Assembly: GCA_944739405.2 (NCBI GenBank)
Contig: OX123187.2
Location: forward strand, 38,482,394 to 38,546,393
Direction: 5' to 3'
DNA: 64,000 nt
DNA from: Euclidia mi
Lineage: Eukaryota; Arthropoda; Insecta; Lepidoptera; Erebidae
The first letter of the stretch is position 1, and each line of letters begins with the position of its first letter. The translations under genes and the position numbers were made by a program. The notes under the pieces are model-generated. The model ran no database searches. It worked only from the letters and a program-made list of their open reading frames with translations, and had not been told where the DNA came from. Positions 43,873 through 57,063 of the stretch are shown here, in pieces.

Positions 43873-45899
43873 AAATTGATCTTAAAGCAGTAGTAAAATT
43901 AATTTGCATAGTAAATTCTCTTGTGATGCATTATTTTAATTTATTACTTCGGAAATAAGTAAATTCATTTCCTGGTAATTGTACAGAGTATAAAACCTGT
44001 AATAGTCGTCTGCCTTTACAACCAGAACTTGTACTAACATTTAATTTAAAATGCCATCATGTTGTATCGACCTTTCAAATATTTTCCTATTTACTAAGTA
44101 TTTATTATTTTTCCTTTTTACTAAGACTTATTGACATTGCAATTGATTTTAGTTTAACGTTAACGTTTAAGTTTATGAATGTAGAGAAAGCGCATTCTTT
44201 TGTCTCTGCCAACCTCAACGGAAAAAGGCGTAAGTAGGTATACGTATGTGCAGTAAATTTTTTAATCTAACGTATTTACTATTATAATCTTGCATAATTA
44301 CTTAAAAACGTAGCCTTAATTCAAAACAATATTCAGATTATTATTAACCCTATCTATTGTTAGGCCGATACGTAGGTACCATTTCCGATGTCAAAATTTA
44401 ACGCCACCTAACTCTACGCTAACTTGAAAGCCTCGAACAAGGAAGTAAGAGGCTTATATGGACTATAATTTAAAATAAATATTATTAGGTAGTATTTATT
44501 CACTACAAATGATTTATTTTCATCTAACAGTAATCCGATTGACTGCATATTAAATGATTAAAAAAATGGCGCAGGTTCTCAGTTCGTCACTATGGTCGGG
44601 TATTTTTTGTTTGATACTTTAGTTATACTTCATAGGTAATCACGTTGATATCGAGTCAGAATATGTTATTTGGATCTTGGAGAAAATGAATAATTAAAAC
44701 ACATTAGTACATTTTTTCTTTATTAGTCACCTTAGATTATATACTTGCTAATCAATAAAAAAAATTACCTCTTTTTATTTGACGTACACAATTTATTGCC
44801 GTCATACTAACGTATGTGATGCTAAAACATAAGTAAATTATGATACTGAAATTATGATGGGAATATTTCAAAATATTTTGAATCGTCCTAATTACTTTTA
44901 GCGTTTCTGTACCCCGAGCTCTACGTGCCATTAATGAAAAAGTTGTATTAAAAACAGACCTCGGCAAACGTAAATAGTAAAGTTCACGGCGTTACAAACT
45001 TTCCTCTACATGGAGCGGCGCCACTATCTTCACTATTTTTATTTTTAAACAGTTCCTCGTTGTTTACATAGTTGTTGTTTTTTTTTCATTGTATAGGTAA
45101 GTCGGTTCTTTAATTAAAGTTGACCAGCGTATCGATGGAGCGGTCATCATGACGGGGCTACGTCACACGCGTTTCCGTATTTACAGGCGGGGCAACCACT
45201 TATGCTGTGGTCAATACGAGTTCTGTGCGATTCACGGACAAAATCACCTTGTAATCAACTGATGATACTTGAATGTCATTCATTTTGTTTATATACCGCA
45301 GACAGCTATAGATGAGTGTGCCATTTTATATATTTTTTTATAATTCTGTCAATACATCCTGAAACTGGCAATAGGCAGCGCATTTTCACAAGAAGTCTTT
45401 TACACACATCCCTACCTATAAAAAACATTTGACGAAAATCGGAACTATATATGTCTATGTAAATACTTATTTTTTAATTAAATGTCTATGTAAGTAGACA
45501 CTTTCAGATTTGTAGAAGTAACAATGTGTTGATTCGCATAGGAAATAACAACTTCAGATTACGAGAAATCACAATCACCTCGATAGCTTTGTTTACGGAC
45601 GAGTTTGTTTCCGTCTACCGGATTAAGCGCATCTGTGCTCTTTTCAGAATATAAAACTTTGAAGAGCGCTTTGCTTGATGAGAAAATTAAATAACCATAT
45701 AGGATAATTCATGAAGTATTGCTTGTATTTCACATGAATGACAAAATACGGCGAATCGATGCGATTTGCTTTTATTTGTTTGTATTTTTTTCTCACTCAC
45801 TCACAAATGGCTCGTCGCATCCCAAAATGATAAACATACCTTACATTCCTAAATACATATAACAGATACACACATACAGATAAATAACAAATTGTTAAT

Positions 45900-46092
45900 T
45901 ATTGCTTGCTAAACGGTGAAGGAAAACATTATAAAGAAACCTGTGTCTGAGAATTCTCCACGATGTTTTCGAATGTAAAGTCTGTCAACCAACACTCAGC
46001 CAGCGTGATGTGCAATGGCTGAACCCTTCTCGTATTGAGAAGAGGCCCATGCCCAGCAGTGGGACAGTGTATATACACGGCTGATGATGATA
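45900..46092 (+). repeat. Retroelement tail ending CAGCAGTGGGAC-GATGATGAT
   Basis: AAGGAAAACATTATAAAGAA, ACCTGTGTCTGAGAATTCTC, GAGGCCCATGCCCAGCAGTG and a GATGATGATATGATA tail form the common lepidopteran RTE 3' UTR-type repeat. A scrap of the same kind is at 48950-48990. Confidence 0.65.
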
Positions 46093-46359
46093 TGATATAC
46101 AATTCCTGAAATTGATGAAGCCGTTACAGTTAAACACAGTTAGCTCCTTCATTTGTGCTGAAGGCCAGGCGGCAGTTAGGAAAGCAATCAGTTAGCAATC
46201 CTTGTAAATACAGTAATCAAGTTAGACTCTTAGCCGACCTTAACACACTTACAATACGCTAAGATGACGGTGAATTTAAACATAAATGTGTAATGAACCC
46301 TACCTGGGTTAGTGATATTATGTAATGCAATTGAATTGTATTATGTAAGTATATTACTC

Positions 46360-46426
46360 AGCAGATATCACAATAAATGCAATATTTACCACTATAAGGT
46401 AAATATTGCATCCAGTGATGTCTGCT
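46360..46426. repeat. Two-part hairpin
   Basis: TGCAATATTTACC pairs perfectly with GGTAAATATTGCA around ACTATAA, and the outer AGCAGATATCAC pairs with GTGATGTCTGCT with one mismatch. It is the size of a pre-miRNA or a tiny MITE. Confidence 0.6.
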
Positions 46427-46686
46427 ATCTACAAGAGAGGATATGAAACAGCAGCGATAGCCTAGTGCTAGGGTTGATGCTGGTTTGGTTACCTTTCAGC
46501 AGGGCGCGCAGAGTAGTAGCAATATAATCTGGTATCGTTTCCTATGCTATGCTATCTTGTGTGTTGCGTGTAATCTGTATGTCTTAATCCAAATTACGTA
46601 AGTACTGTTTATTCTGTGTCCAAATACTAACTTACTGGCCTCTTTTTAGGCAGAAGATATCGGGTGCGGTTTGACCTCTCTGCATA

Positions 46687-46872
46687 TTTTTTTTTATAGT
46701 TATAGGCGGCAAACGAGCAGACGGATCGCCTGATGGTAAGCGATTACCGCCGCCCATGGACACAAGCAACACCACAGGAGTCACAAGTGCGTTGCCGCCC
46801 CTTGGGGATGGGAAAAGGGATAGGATGAGAAGTGGGATGAGGGAGAAGGAATAGGCAATAGGGGATAGCATA
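46687..46872 (-). repeat. Interspersed repeat (CTCGTTTGCCACCTATTA family), reverse copy
   Basis: Starts with a T-run and TATAGGCGGCAAACGAGCAG, then GCCTGATGGTAAGCGATTAC, ACCACAGGAGTCACAAGTGC and CCCTTGGGGATG. It is the mirror of 43664-43872. Confidence 0.75.
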
Positions 46873-47393
46873 TTATGCACGGCGCGCATAAACTTTTCGA
46901 AGTTATGAGCGTATTATTATTTTTTACACTTAATCCTGAAGAGGATCAAGAACCCAAACCAATCCCAAACCTCCGAAAATATTGGAATATGCCACAGTGC
47001 TCTGTGTAAAAAAGTAAAATATAAAAATATCATTTTCCCCTACACCATAAAACATTAATTAATACTGTCTTCAAAATTAACAAAACTATATTAACGGTAA
47101 AATATATACATACATACCTATACATGTATGAGTAAATATGAGCTCTGATATGAGTTGCCCGTATTATACCTACATATTATTTTTAAATAAATTAGTGCCT
47201 ATTTTAAATAGGCAATAATTTATAAATAGGTTAAATTATAGGCTATTTATTAAACTAAGAAACAATCGACTCTCAAGGTTTACAAATTATTAACATCCAC
47301 TGCAACTCTATAATTTTAAAAAGTTAATTAATGTCACAAAAATACACCATTCATTTGACACCCCTTTTTAAATTTTTTGACGATTTTACATAA

Positions 47394-47591
47394 TCTTAAT
47401 ATATAAAATCCTTGCGTTACTGACTGACTGACAGACACGCTACAGCCGAAACTATAGGGCGCAGAAAGCTGAAATTTGGCATGTATATTCCTTGGGGTGC
47501 ACTAAGAAGGGATTTCCCAAAATTCCCACGGGATCGGCCAAAACGGGCAAATTTAAAAAAAAAAGCAGGTGTAGCTGCTGGCGTCCTCTAG
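47394..47591 (+). mobile_element. Short non-autonomous Helitron
   Basis: Starts TCTTAATATATAAAATCC and ends GGCGTCCTCTAG before T, with intact core CTTGCGTTACTGACTGAC. It is very close to the copy at 20628 apart from a small internal deletion after TTCCTTGGGG. Confidence 0.82.
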
Positions 47592-47882
47592 TGTATTATA
47601 TATAAAGCTAGATAAATTTAATCATAAATTTTTTGAATAAATTCCAAAACCAATCAGTCTTAATTACTTTCCGGCTTGATTTTAAGTGTCCTTTATCGCA
47701 AGTTGGAAACTCTATGATCAAAATGTTGAGAATGATCTTAAATATCCATAATTTGCAAGTAAAATTACTAAAATTATCTATGCCTATCATGGCCAAAACC
47801 AATACCTATTTCCTATGTACGGAACATTATACTGCAAAAATTTGGTTACGAAGGAATAATCTATGAGCCAAAAATACTCATA

Positions 47883-48086
47883 GGGTTAGTTCACACCAAA
47901 ACGCGACGCGACGCGACTATGCTTGAAGAGGACAGTGGTTTTGCGCTGCGCAGCGCGACGCGACGCCGCGAGATGCATCGCGCAAATGTGTATGTTTTCG
48001 TGTTGTAAATAAAGTATAATTTGAGTTGCTCTATTAAAATGTGCGCGCATCGTCGCGTCGCGTCGCATTTTGGTGTGAACTGACCC
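47883..48086. mobile_element. Foldback MITE with GCGACGCGACGCGA arms
   Basis: GGGTTAGTTCACACCAAAAC at the left pairs with GTGTGAACTGACCC at the right. The paired arms extend 34 bp with two mismatches, ending in GCGACGCGACGCGA runs, and a second CGCAGCGCGACGCGACG block lies inside. Size is 204 bp. Flanks ATA/TTA do not give a clean duplication. Confidence 0.82.
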
Positions 48087-49515
48087 TTACTTTATGTAGA
48101 TTAAAACCGCAATTTAGATGCAACAAGGTGACTTTAGTTCACAGCACCTCCCATTTAAAAATATCAAACCTCATCATATTAGCGTGAGGTAGTTGTTCAA
48201 TCAATGATTGGTATTTAATTTAATTACACCTTTTACAAAGGATATTGACCATCTCTCAGCGAAGTATTTAAGGTCACGCCTAGAGCTGCCACCAGTTTTC
48301 ATTGAATCAAGATAATTACTTCACTTGAATCACCCTATGAAAAATAAATGTATAATACATGTATTAACAATTCAATTTAGTTATAGGAAATAAGGATTAA
48401 ATGGAAAAGTTATAAAATAACTATATCGCAAGAAATAAAACAAATTGTTTAATATGCACATCTATCAACACTTCGAAGAATTAAATTACGCATGTACACA
48501 TTAATATGGTATAATGTAATAACTTAATAATTATAAGCTAATGTATGCGTATCTGATGAAACATGTGCATTCCATAATTATGCATCCTTTCGAAGATCAG
48601 AAAAATGTTGCGGTCCGGACCGCACAATTCAAACGAGCCATATAGATAAGAACCATATTGATACTAAGAATGGATGTCGGCATAAAAAGCTAATGCTTCC
48701 TGTACAATTCAAAGAAATTGGCAAATAATCGCTATGAATTATCAATAAATCTGCCTGCAATGTTTTAAAACGGTAGTACATCTTAAAATCACTGACAGGA
48801 GCAATGATGTTACAAAAGTAAAAAGAAGTAGATATGTTATAGGCGTACCAAAAGCAGGACGCTAAACATAAGCCAGTTGGAAAGTCTGACATATGTGTGT
48901 GTGACGTCGCGAACCGGCGTCACAGTGAAACTGACTCATCTTGTCATCATCATCATCATATCAGCCAAACGACGTCCACTGCTGGACATCTTGTCAACCG
49001 AAAATAAAATAAAATATGGAGTTATCGATGTGTGCGTTAGTGTACCATTTCTACGGATCGATTACTACATCGGTAACGTATCTACCCTTTTCTTGTAATA
49101 TCATTGGACAGGAGCGAAACAAAATCCAGTATCGAGATCAATAGGCTGCACAAGGTGTTGAATCAACGGCGAACAATGACGGTTTAAAGTTATGCACGTA
49201 TTACATTATTAAATGTCGTTTACGTGGAAAGTGGATAGAAAAAGCTCGAGCACAAAAATCATTATCACATTTACGCTGTCTCGGTACCAAACAGTACAAA
49301 TAAAAAATAACCACCAAACCCCGATGATATGTATGTTGTTAAATACCAGTTAGTCATGCAAGGTAATTAAAAAGCCTGATTTGAAGCAAGGAACTTTTTG
49401 GAATTACAAAGTATCTTCCCAGTACAGTATCACATAGGTACACCAGCTAACAATTAATCATTCTGTAGCGCACATCCTGTACATACATTTATACTTCAAT
49501 ATTCAATATACTATA

Positions 49516-49890
49516 GCAGGCAGCGATAGCCTAGTGGATATACCAACAGACTGCTATGCAGAGGGGTATCGGGTTCGAATCCACGGCGTGCACCAATGAC
49601 TTATCGGAGTTATGTGCGTAATAAATTGTAATTTATTGCATGCCTCGTGCCTCGGAGAGCACGTTAAGCCGTCGGTCCCGGTTGTCATGAAGATCTTTGA
49701 CTATCGTTATAGGGAGTCAGTACCTATGAGTAAAACTGACACTAGTCGAAACCATGGAATATAGCTATCCCTTTGGGTTGCGGAGGTCAGACAGGCAGTC
49801 GCTCTGCGGAAAAGCTAATATTTAGTCAAATCCGGTTAGACTAGAAAGCGGACCCCGGGTTGAAACCGGGATAACGTTAGGATAATGATG
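49516..49890 (+). mobile_element. Full-length tRNA-derived SINE, reference copy
   Basis: Perfect 15-bp target duplication ATTCAATATACTATA (49501-49515 and 49891-49905). The 375-bp body has the A-box region GATAGCCTAGTGGATA, B box GGGTTCGAATCCACGG, middle CGGAGTTATGTGCG, GAGCACGTTAAGCCGTCGG and tail CGGGATAACGTTAGGATAATG. It is the best-preserved member of a family with partners at 25212, 30795, 43067, 56993 and 58776. Confidence 0.95.
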
Positions 49891-50776
49891 ATTCAATATA
49901 CTATATCGGTGTGTATTGTTAATTCGTATAATGTTTTGAATAACAACAAAAAACTAGGCAACTCATCAAGTCATGTCAATGATTGTACAAAATAATGTAA
50001 TCAAAGTGAGGAATTACGGTGGAAATCGAATTTGTCTAGTCCAGCCTGTTAAACTTTTCCACGGATATTAAGACTTTTTTATAAACAATTGATCGAACTA
50101 GCACCTGTTAGTTGATTTGTGTCAACAAACCGTGTTGTTGTCAACACCGCTTGTTTTATCGGAAGTAACAATACTCACAGGTGGTTTATTACGCTCCACA
50201 GTTGTTGTCTCATCCATTTTATTATCACAAGATCATACTATAAAACAATTAGCTTCAATTTCATCATCATGTAGACTTTGGAGGCCGATATTTATGAATT
50301 AATGAACAATATTTATATCAAATATTTTTATTAATAAGGAAAATCACTTATAATAAATAATAGAACTTTATTTATTGATATTATGTACATGTAATTGAAC
50401 ATTAATAGACATAATTAATCTATTTCCCTTCGTTACGCGTTACGTGATAATGAAATGTATCGAGAATTGCCAAATAATATTGACTCCAACTTTGTTTGAC
50501 TTCCCATTAAAGGCTCTATCACGGTTATAATATTATCCATACGCCCTTGCGTTGTCTGATCACGCCCGTAACAATAAGTATTGTAAATTCAAACCTACAG
50601 GTGTAACTTCAACGTCCAACGTCTTGGTACTCTAATGCATAAATAAGCGAATTTAAATTTATAATTTTTGCCTGCAGCTGCCAAATCATTCGTATTATGA
50701 ATAGGCTTGTTATGCATCGAACATCCGACAGTGAGCCGAGACGACATACTCACAGACTGCCATGCAAAGGATATCT

Positions 50777-51039
50777 GGGGGCCAATTCTCCTATTTTCAT
50801 ATGACATTGATTGTATTTTGAATTGACTCAGAAGCGGTATTTTGATAACCTAATGTCATTATCGTATAATTTGAAATAAACAGATCGTCATTGACACATA
50901 TTTTGACACTTGTTTCAATTTATGATCTCGTTACAACTTCGTTCAATTATCAGATAATTTAGCAGAATACGCTTTTTGTGACGTAACTATGACACTGACA
51001 TGATATCGAAACTAAATTTATTTAGGAGAATTTGGCCCC
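50777..51039. mobile_element. MITE with GGGGCCAATTCTCCTA ends, copy 2
   Basis: CTGGGGGCCAATTCTCCTA at the left is mirrored by TAGGAGAATTTGGCCCCAG at the right. Flanks share GATA, a possible target duplication. The interior matches 14763-15032 with scattered substitutions and small indels. Confidence 0.87.
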
Positions 51040-51309
51040 AGGATAAAATCGACGGCAAGCAGCAGTGACTTTTCGGCACTTGCGTATTAGATCGTTAATA
51101 CTCGTTGTTTACGTCTAATTGTTAAAGGTATAGTGCCTTTCAAGCCTAAAGTAGGAATATAAGACCTTCAATAAACAGAAACCAAGCTTGCACCAGAAAT
51201 AAATCTAGTGACATGAAAGACATCTACAAACATCCCATTAACAGCAAACAACGTTTACAAGGAACATCGAACCTCGAAATAACTATTTTATTCGTCTACT
51301 AGAGAGTCT

Positions 51310-51646
51310 ACTAACACGATGCAAATACCATCTTTGCGTAGAGACGGAAAGCTCGACATCAAACCCTATACGACTGCCTCGTTGGTCTCGCGGCATAAAT
51401 GTGCGCGGGGGATCGGGCGGTCCCGGGTTCGATTCCTGGGTCGGGCAGTGTTATTGGGGTTTTCTGTCACGAAATTCTCAATAGCAGCACGGAGTCTGGA
51501 AATGTGCCCGGTACGGCAATAGGCTCGCCCCTTATTACGTGGGACTAAAGTACATATATCTAGCGAACAGTGGGTGTAGAAATGCACCTCTGCCTACCTT
51601 TTCGGGTTATAGGCGTGAGACTATGTATGTATGTATGTATGTATGT
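51310..51646 (+). mobile_element. Composite SINE inserted into a Helitron end
   Basis: Flanked by ACTAGAGAGTCT at 51298-51309 and 51647-51658. The tRNA-like part has TTGGTCTCGCGGCATAAATG and B box GGGTTCGATTCCTGGG; the tail ends AGGCGTGAGACTATGTATGT in (TATG)n. It lacks the first ~75 bp of the relative at 18889-19297, so it is 5'-truncated. Confidence 0.92.
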
Positions 51647-51647
51647 A

Positions 51648-51855
51648 CTAGAGAGTCTTTCCTGTGCGGCTACGACCGCACATTTTATTTTAATCGTTTC
51701 TGGCCGATTCCGTGGAAATTTCGGGCAATCTTTTCTTAGTAGGTTACACCCTTGCAGTTCCCAAGGAAGGATTTCAGCTTCTTACACCAATAGTCATTTA
51801 TATCTTTCCGTTGTCTGTCAGCCAGTCAATAACGCAAGAATTTTACATATACAGA
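51648..51855 (-). mobile_element. Short Helitron, reverse orientation
   Basis: On the minus strand it starts TCTGTATATGTAAAATTC, with core CTTGCGTTATTGACTGGC, and ends GACTCTCTAGT. The CTAG end sits exactly in the 12-bp sequence duplicated by the SINE on its left. Confidence 0.8.
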
Positions 51856-51994
51856 TTACTAAATCATTTTGTGTTTAACACAAGTTGTTTTCCCATGTAG
51901 GTAGGTATAGAATAGAATCCCCAACTCTCGGTGCAGTACCATGAGGTGAAGCGTATCGCTTTTACCAGATAACATCAGTGCACTTTATCATAAA

Positions 51995-52232
51995 CTAGCC
52001 GTTTCTCGCGGTTTCACCCGCGTCCTGAGGAAACTACTTCGCGTACCCGAAAAACCCAAATATCTTACGGGTCCCTATTTTTTCCTAAAGTAAAATATAG
52101 CCTATGTTTCTCGCAGATAATGTAGCTTTCTAATGGTGAAAGAATTTTTAAAATCGGTCCAGTAGTTTTTGAGTTTATCCATTACAAACAAACAAACATA
52201 TATTTTTTTTCTCTTTATAATATTAGTGTAGA
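51995..52232 (-). mobile_element. Helitron of a second family (TCTACACTAATATTATAA)
   Basis: Minus-strand start TCTACACTAATATTATAAAG; hairpin region GCGGGTGAAACCGCGAGAAA, then GGCTAG before TT. These are the classic terminal sequences of a very common lepidopteran Helitron group. It also contains CTAAAATTCTTTCACC-type family sequence, in diverged form. Confidence 0.78.
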
Positions 52233-54357
52233 TATTCAATAATAATAAATATATGCACCACTGTTTATTCTACCACATCTGTGTACATATTTTATATTAT
52301 ACATTAATTACTCGATACAAAATGTTAATGAAATTACAATTGTAAACGCACAATTGTTTACAAACCTGTAGTCCTTGCCGATACAAGATAATATAAGTAT
52401 GTGTATTTAACTAAGAAATACGAAACAAGTCCAACAAAAAGTGCTTTGATTACAAATATGATAAAAAGTTCATTTGCAGAACATAAACTTAAAACTTCCT
52501 AGTTTTTTATTCCGTTAATAAATAATTATTAACAAAGTCTACGTATACCATAGTTAATACAAACTTGCGCCTTATATAAAAAATATATTGAATTGTTTTC
52601 CCTGTAATTTAGATAAAATTTAAACTTAATGTTAATGTAGGTACTTATCTGGTGCGATTGCAAATGTGAATGTACCATCATTACATTAATTGTAATGACG
52701 TTACATCGACATTTGTACCAGCACGTTACGTTTAACAAACTTCACGGTAGCTTTTTGTTACTAATTTTGTCGTTTATACAAACACTATGGAAAACTAAGT
52801 TCTTTGTGCTGGCGAAAAAGTGATAGTGGTATATGGACGACTCGCTCTTGATTTAATTATGTGAATAATCTAAAAAGCCACATTGTTTTGTGAATTTCAA
52901 TGGCACGCGTTCTGCAGTCATTTTAAAAACTTTTATTTATTTGGTAAATAAAGCTTAATGCGTTTAGGCGTATGGAGCTTAGTTGTTGCGTCATAGTTCT
53001 ATCCATTTTTTCAGTGCAGTAGTCAAGTGTTCATACACAAAAAGCTTTAATTATTTTGATATTAGTTCCTTGTTTAGTATTTTACTCAATTATATTGATA
53101 TCACAATTTAAAATATAAAAAATATAAGTACTTAGGTACATATCATTGACATGTATGACTTTAGTCACGGAAGTTTAATAGGTATAAATTGGCATGTCAC
53201 CACGTGAGTTCTATAGTTAAAAACAAAGTTATTGTTATTAATTTGTATTAAGGATTTAATTATATGACAACTTATTGAATTATATTTGAATTCTACTGCG
53301 TAAAACGGCCAGGTATTTTTTGTGCGATTCTGTTGTATTTTGGAAGGGGCATGATTTTAGTAGGTTTGATACAGACCACTAATCAATCACTTGCATAAGT
53401 TCCCTAAACTTATGCTCTCCTGCTTCATCAGTACACACAAAAATTGCACAATACCGACTATTTAGATAACAATATGTAAAATCCAAATTGTTCCAAATAA
53501 ATCTTATTATTATCATTATACCTAATATATATTTAGTAATGATAATAAAAGTAAATAATAAAAAAACAACGAACTGGCGCTTCAGTCAGCCATCTCACGT
53601 AGACCATTTCAGCAAACCAACTCCAAAACCATAAATGTTGCAAAATTTCATGTTTGTTGTATACGAGCCCTCTTAAATATTTATTTTGTTTTTTAGTATT
53701 TGTTGTTATAGCAGCAACAGAAATACATCATCTGTGAAAATTTCAACTGTCTATTTATCACGATCCATGAGATACAGGCCTGCTGAAAGACGGACAGACA
53801 GGCAAACGGACGCACAGCAGAGTTAAGACTCTGTGATAGGGTCCCGTTTTAGCCTTTGGTTAATGAACCAAGAAAATGTAAGTGTAGGTTCTGGGTTATA
53901 TCCGCACAGAGGATTATTATGTAAAATCTCTGTATTTGCTGTTTATGCCAAACATAAATAAGCGCGGAAGTTGGGCTTAAAAAACCCACCAGATGTAAAA
54001 ATATAGCCTACAACCGGTCCTAATTGCAATATGACCTTGCACCCTTGAAGTGACCTTGGCTTACAGTAAAAGTGTTTCAAACTCGCCATTACAACATCGC
54101 AATGTTCAATTACACCGTCAATCTGTTTATGTTACCTGTAATTTAAGCTTTAGTAATATCCTGCCATTTCTTAAGACTCAAATGTTCACATTCACTTAAA
54201 TAAAGCTCTATAGAATGCCTTTATAAATATTATATTTATATCAGAATCTTTATAAATGCTACTGTATAAAACTAACTATACAAAATGTACATAGACGAAA
54301 AGATCCACTTTTCTGGCAATACTTATGTGTGGTGACTAATTTGTTATAGCAAGTTGT

Positions 54358-54620
54358 TCATCATCATCACCAGCCCTCTTGGGCACAAGCGGCAGCATGA
54401 GAAGGGTAAGGCCATAGTCCACCACGATGGCCATGTGCGGGTTGGCAGACTACACATATATTTCGAGAACATTATGGTGAACTCTGTGACATGCAGATTT
54501 CCTGACGATGTTTTCTTTGCTTAAGCAAGCCATTAAAACGCACATAAGTTCGAAAATCCATTGGTGTGCGACAATGATTCGAATCCGTGACTCTTTGCAT
54601 AGCAGTCTGTCAGCCTCTCC
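54358..54620 (-). repeat. Decayed SINE-like repeat
   Basis: Minus-strand B-box remnant GGATTCGAATCATTG near 54572, AACTTATGTGCG-type middle and CATCATCATCACC end. Only parts are recognisable. Confidence 0.5.
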
Positions 54621-56020
54621 ATGCAATTAAATAAAAGCTCACTTCAATCATTTTTTTCTTATTCTGCAACCGTATCTTGTTCTTTTGCGAAAATTCATTG
54701 ACTAATACTACTATATCATAGACTAAAACTTTCATTTTATGTAAAAGGAAATAGTTGCGTAATGATTACGCCGCAAAACATCCATTGCTAAATATCTCAT
54801 TGTTATTTTCCACCGTAAACATGCTAAATGTGTTCATAGTAAACTTCAATTTTCCCAAAACTATTGGTACATGTACAAGGAATGTAACACGCATCATCAC
54901 TACTATTTATATACATTGCCGCTCGTAGTCCGGGAAACCCGAATATATAAGGTTGTGGATCAATCATCAAAGTATCAAAAACATGATAGCAACTCGTGGT
55001 TCCATTAACATTAACCTTATTTGTAAAGTAGGTGTTTACAGTTTAAGTTAACAGTTTAGTACAAGCTATACGTCCTCACAAATTAATGGTAATAAATGAA
55101 CAAATAATCATTCAAGATTTTAGCTCGCTTTGTGTCTTCTAAGAAATGAGATGCTGGATATTGTTATTCTTCGAATCGTGATCGTCGAACGTTCAAGATA
55201 CCAAAGCAAACCCGACAAGACCTCACAAGACTTACAACACATGATCAAGTGAACTTGTCGGCAGAATAAGCTCTTGACCTCACGGGTCACATGCGTTCTC
55301 CAAGACCGTAGGTGCGCGTAAACAACTTGCGCAAGTGTTAGTCAGCAATTATTAAAATATTAAAGGTAACCAAACTTTCCATCAAGAACATCGCCATCTT
55401 AGTGAAGGTGTTAGAGTTATTATTGCGTACTATATGCTTTTAATAGGTTCACTTGTAATATTACTATCCAGCTAATGTAAAATAAACTTCTATTGGAATC
55501 TGATTTTAGCACCTTTTCTTCGGTTTACAAAAGTTATTACAAAGCAAAGTAAAGCCTGAAGTTTTGTTTCAGAACTATGTAACTATGAAGAATAGTGAAA
55601 CTCGCCAATGACTACGTGTAAATTCGTGAAATCTACTCCCAGGTCGGAATACGTTCTACATTCGTGTTTCTAATTGTCATCTAGACATTACGTAATATCT
55701 GTCACAAGTTGACTTCCTGTCTAATTCAACTGTCGTTCTTGGTAATTGTGATTATGTACTGACCTTCTCATTGCCTAATGTGGAGTATGACGGCGACGCA
55801 TCGATAACAGTTCACTACGACAGGAACTGCCATTAACCAATTTAGGCCGAGAGAACAGACTTTGTACCCGTTCAGCCCGACGCATCCCCGAACATATCAG
55901 AGCCTGTTCTGTATAACCAACGACGAAGTTTACTGTCTCTTTCGTCATTATTCCATGACGTCACAATCAGTTGTAGTATAATAATGTTATAAGTTAAGAT
56001 AGTTGACATATCCTGACAGG

Positions 56021-56154
56021 ATAGAAATCCCTTCTCAGTGCACCCCTACGGTCCCCGAGGTACATACATACATGCTAAATTGGAGCTTCGCGCGCCCAAT
56101 AGTATTGGCTGTGCGTTGTCTGTCGGTAACGGAAGAGTTTTATACATATCGATT
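56021..56154 (-). mobile_element. Partial Helitron, reverse orientation
   Basis: TTCTCAGTGCACCCCTACGG, GGTACATACATACATGCTAA and CTGTGCGTTGTCTGTC are the reverse of the CTGACTGAC family. The CTAG terminus is missing. Confidence 0.65.
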
Positions 56155-56189
56155 AAAATAACGCAGATAATGTGAATGACAATGAAGAA

Positions 56190-56430
56190 AGCGTGGTTGG
56201 CGTAGTGGTCCAAGCGGCCGCCTCGCCGATTGACACTGCGCCGAGTGTCGTGGGCTCGATTCCCACACGAGACAACACTTTGACACTTTGTGTGATCCAT
56301 AAATTGTTGTTTCGAGTCTGGGTGTTCATTGTGTCCGTTGGTTGTATGTTTGTAAAGTCCCCCGTGACACAGGATTTATTCCTAGGCGGGAGTTATCTTC
56401 TAAAAAAGAACTGTTGTGCCCACAAAAATG
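56190..56430 (+). mobile_element. tRNA-derived SINE, second family
   Basis: A-box-like TGGCGTAGTGGTCCAAGCGG, then CTGCGCCGAGTGTCGTGGG and B box GGCTCGATTCCCACACG. The body has TAAATTGTTGTTTCGAGTCT and GACACAGGATTTATTCC. Relatives lie at 28400 and 35585. It is a pseudo-tRNA head, not a tRNA gene: no acceptor-stem pairing was found. Confidence 0.78.
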
Positions 56431-56992
56431 TATTTCCCGCTGTGCATTGACAGTGGGCGAAATGCATTTGACTGTTTACACAATACCGAGAAAGCTATTG
56501 GATATTCGGGCTTCAGTTGTAGGCTTACTCCGTGCAATTGCCAGTAAATACCAACAGCAAATCGCAACAGTCTCCATTGCTTGGTAATCGAACCCACTAT
56601 CCACACAATCAACTGAAATCAAAAAAGCAATTATAGGTACCTACGTTAATTTTTCACTGTAAAGCAAAAAAGATTTCAATTCTAATACCTACAGACATAA
56701 AAAATATGACCATGTAAAATATTTCTGTACCTTTCGCACAGAAAAAAATAACTAGTTACATACAATATATTTTTACATACAATCTATTTCAGATTTTTTA
56801 TGGCACTAATTAATTAATTTTGTTAAGCACTAAATATATTTAATATGTGTCATAAAAACAACCGGACTAAGTCTATAGTAATTTTATTAAAACCAGAAAC
56901 CTTCGTTTAACCGTGGTCACTTGCAGACGGATGATAACGAAATCTTACCATAAAACCATCGAAAATTTTAACTTACTGAAAATAAATCACAA

Positions 56993-57063
56993 TCACCCTA
57001 ATGTTATCCCGCTTGCATCCAGGATTTCCGCCCTGGAGCCTAGTGTCCGCTTACTAGTCCAAA
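56993..57063 (-). repeat. SINE 3' fragment
   Basis: Reverse of the 49516-family tail (CACCCTAATGTTATCCCGCT, TGTCCGCTTACTAGTC). Only the last ~70 bp are present. Confidence 0.65.

Noticed and set aside
51376..51450. A tRNA gene suggested by A- and B-box sequences
   Set aside because: No acceptor stem or anticodon arm pairs properly, and the same sequence with a long tail recurs at 18889 with target duplications; it is a SINE. The same holds at 49516, 56190 and 58776.
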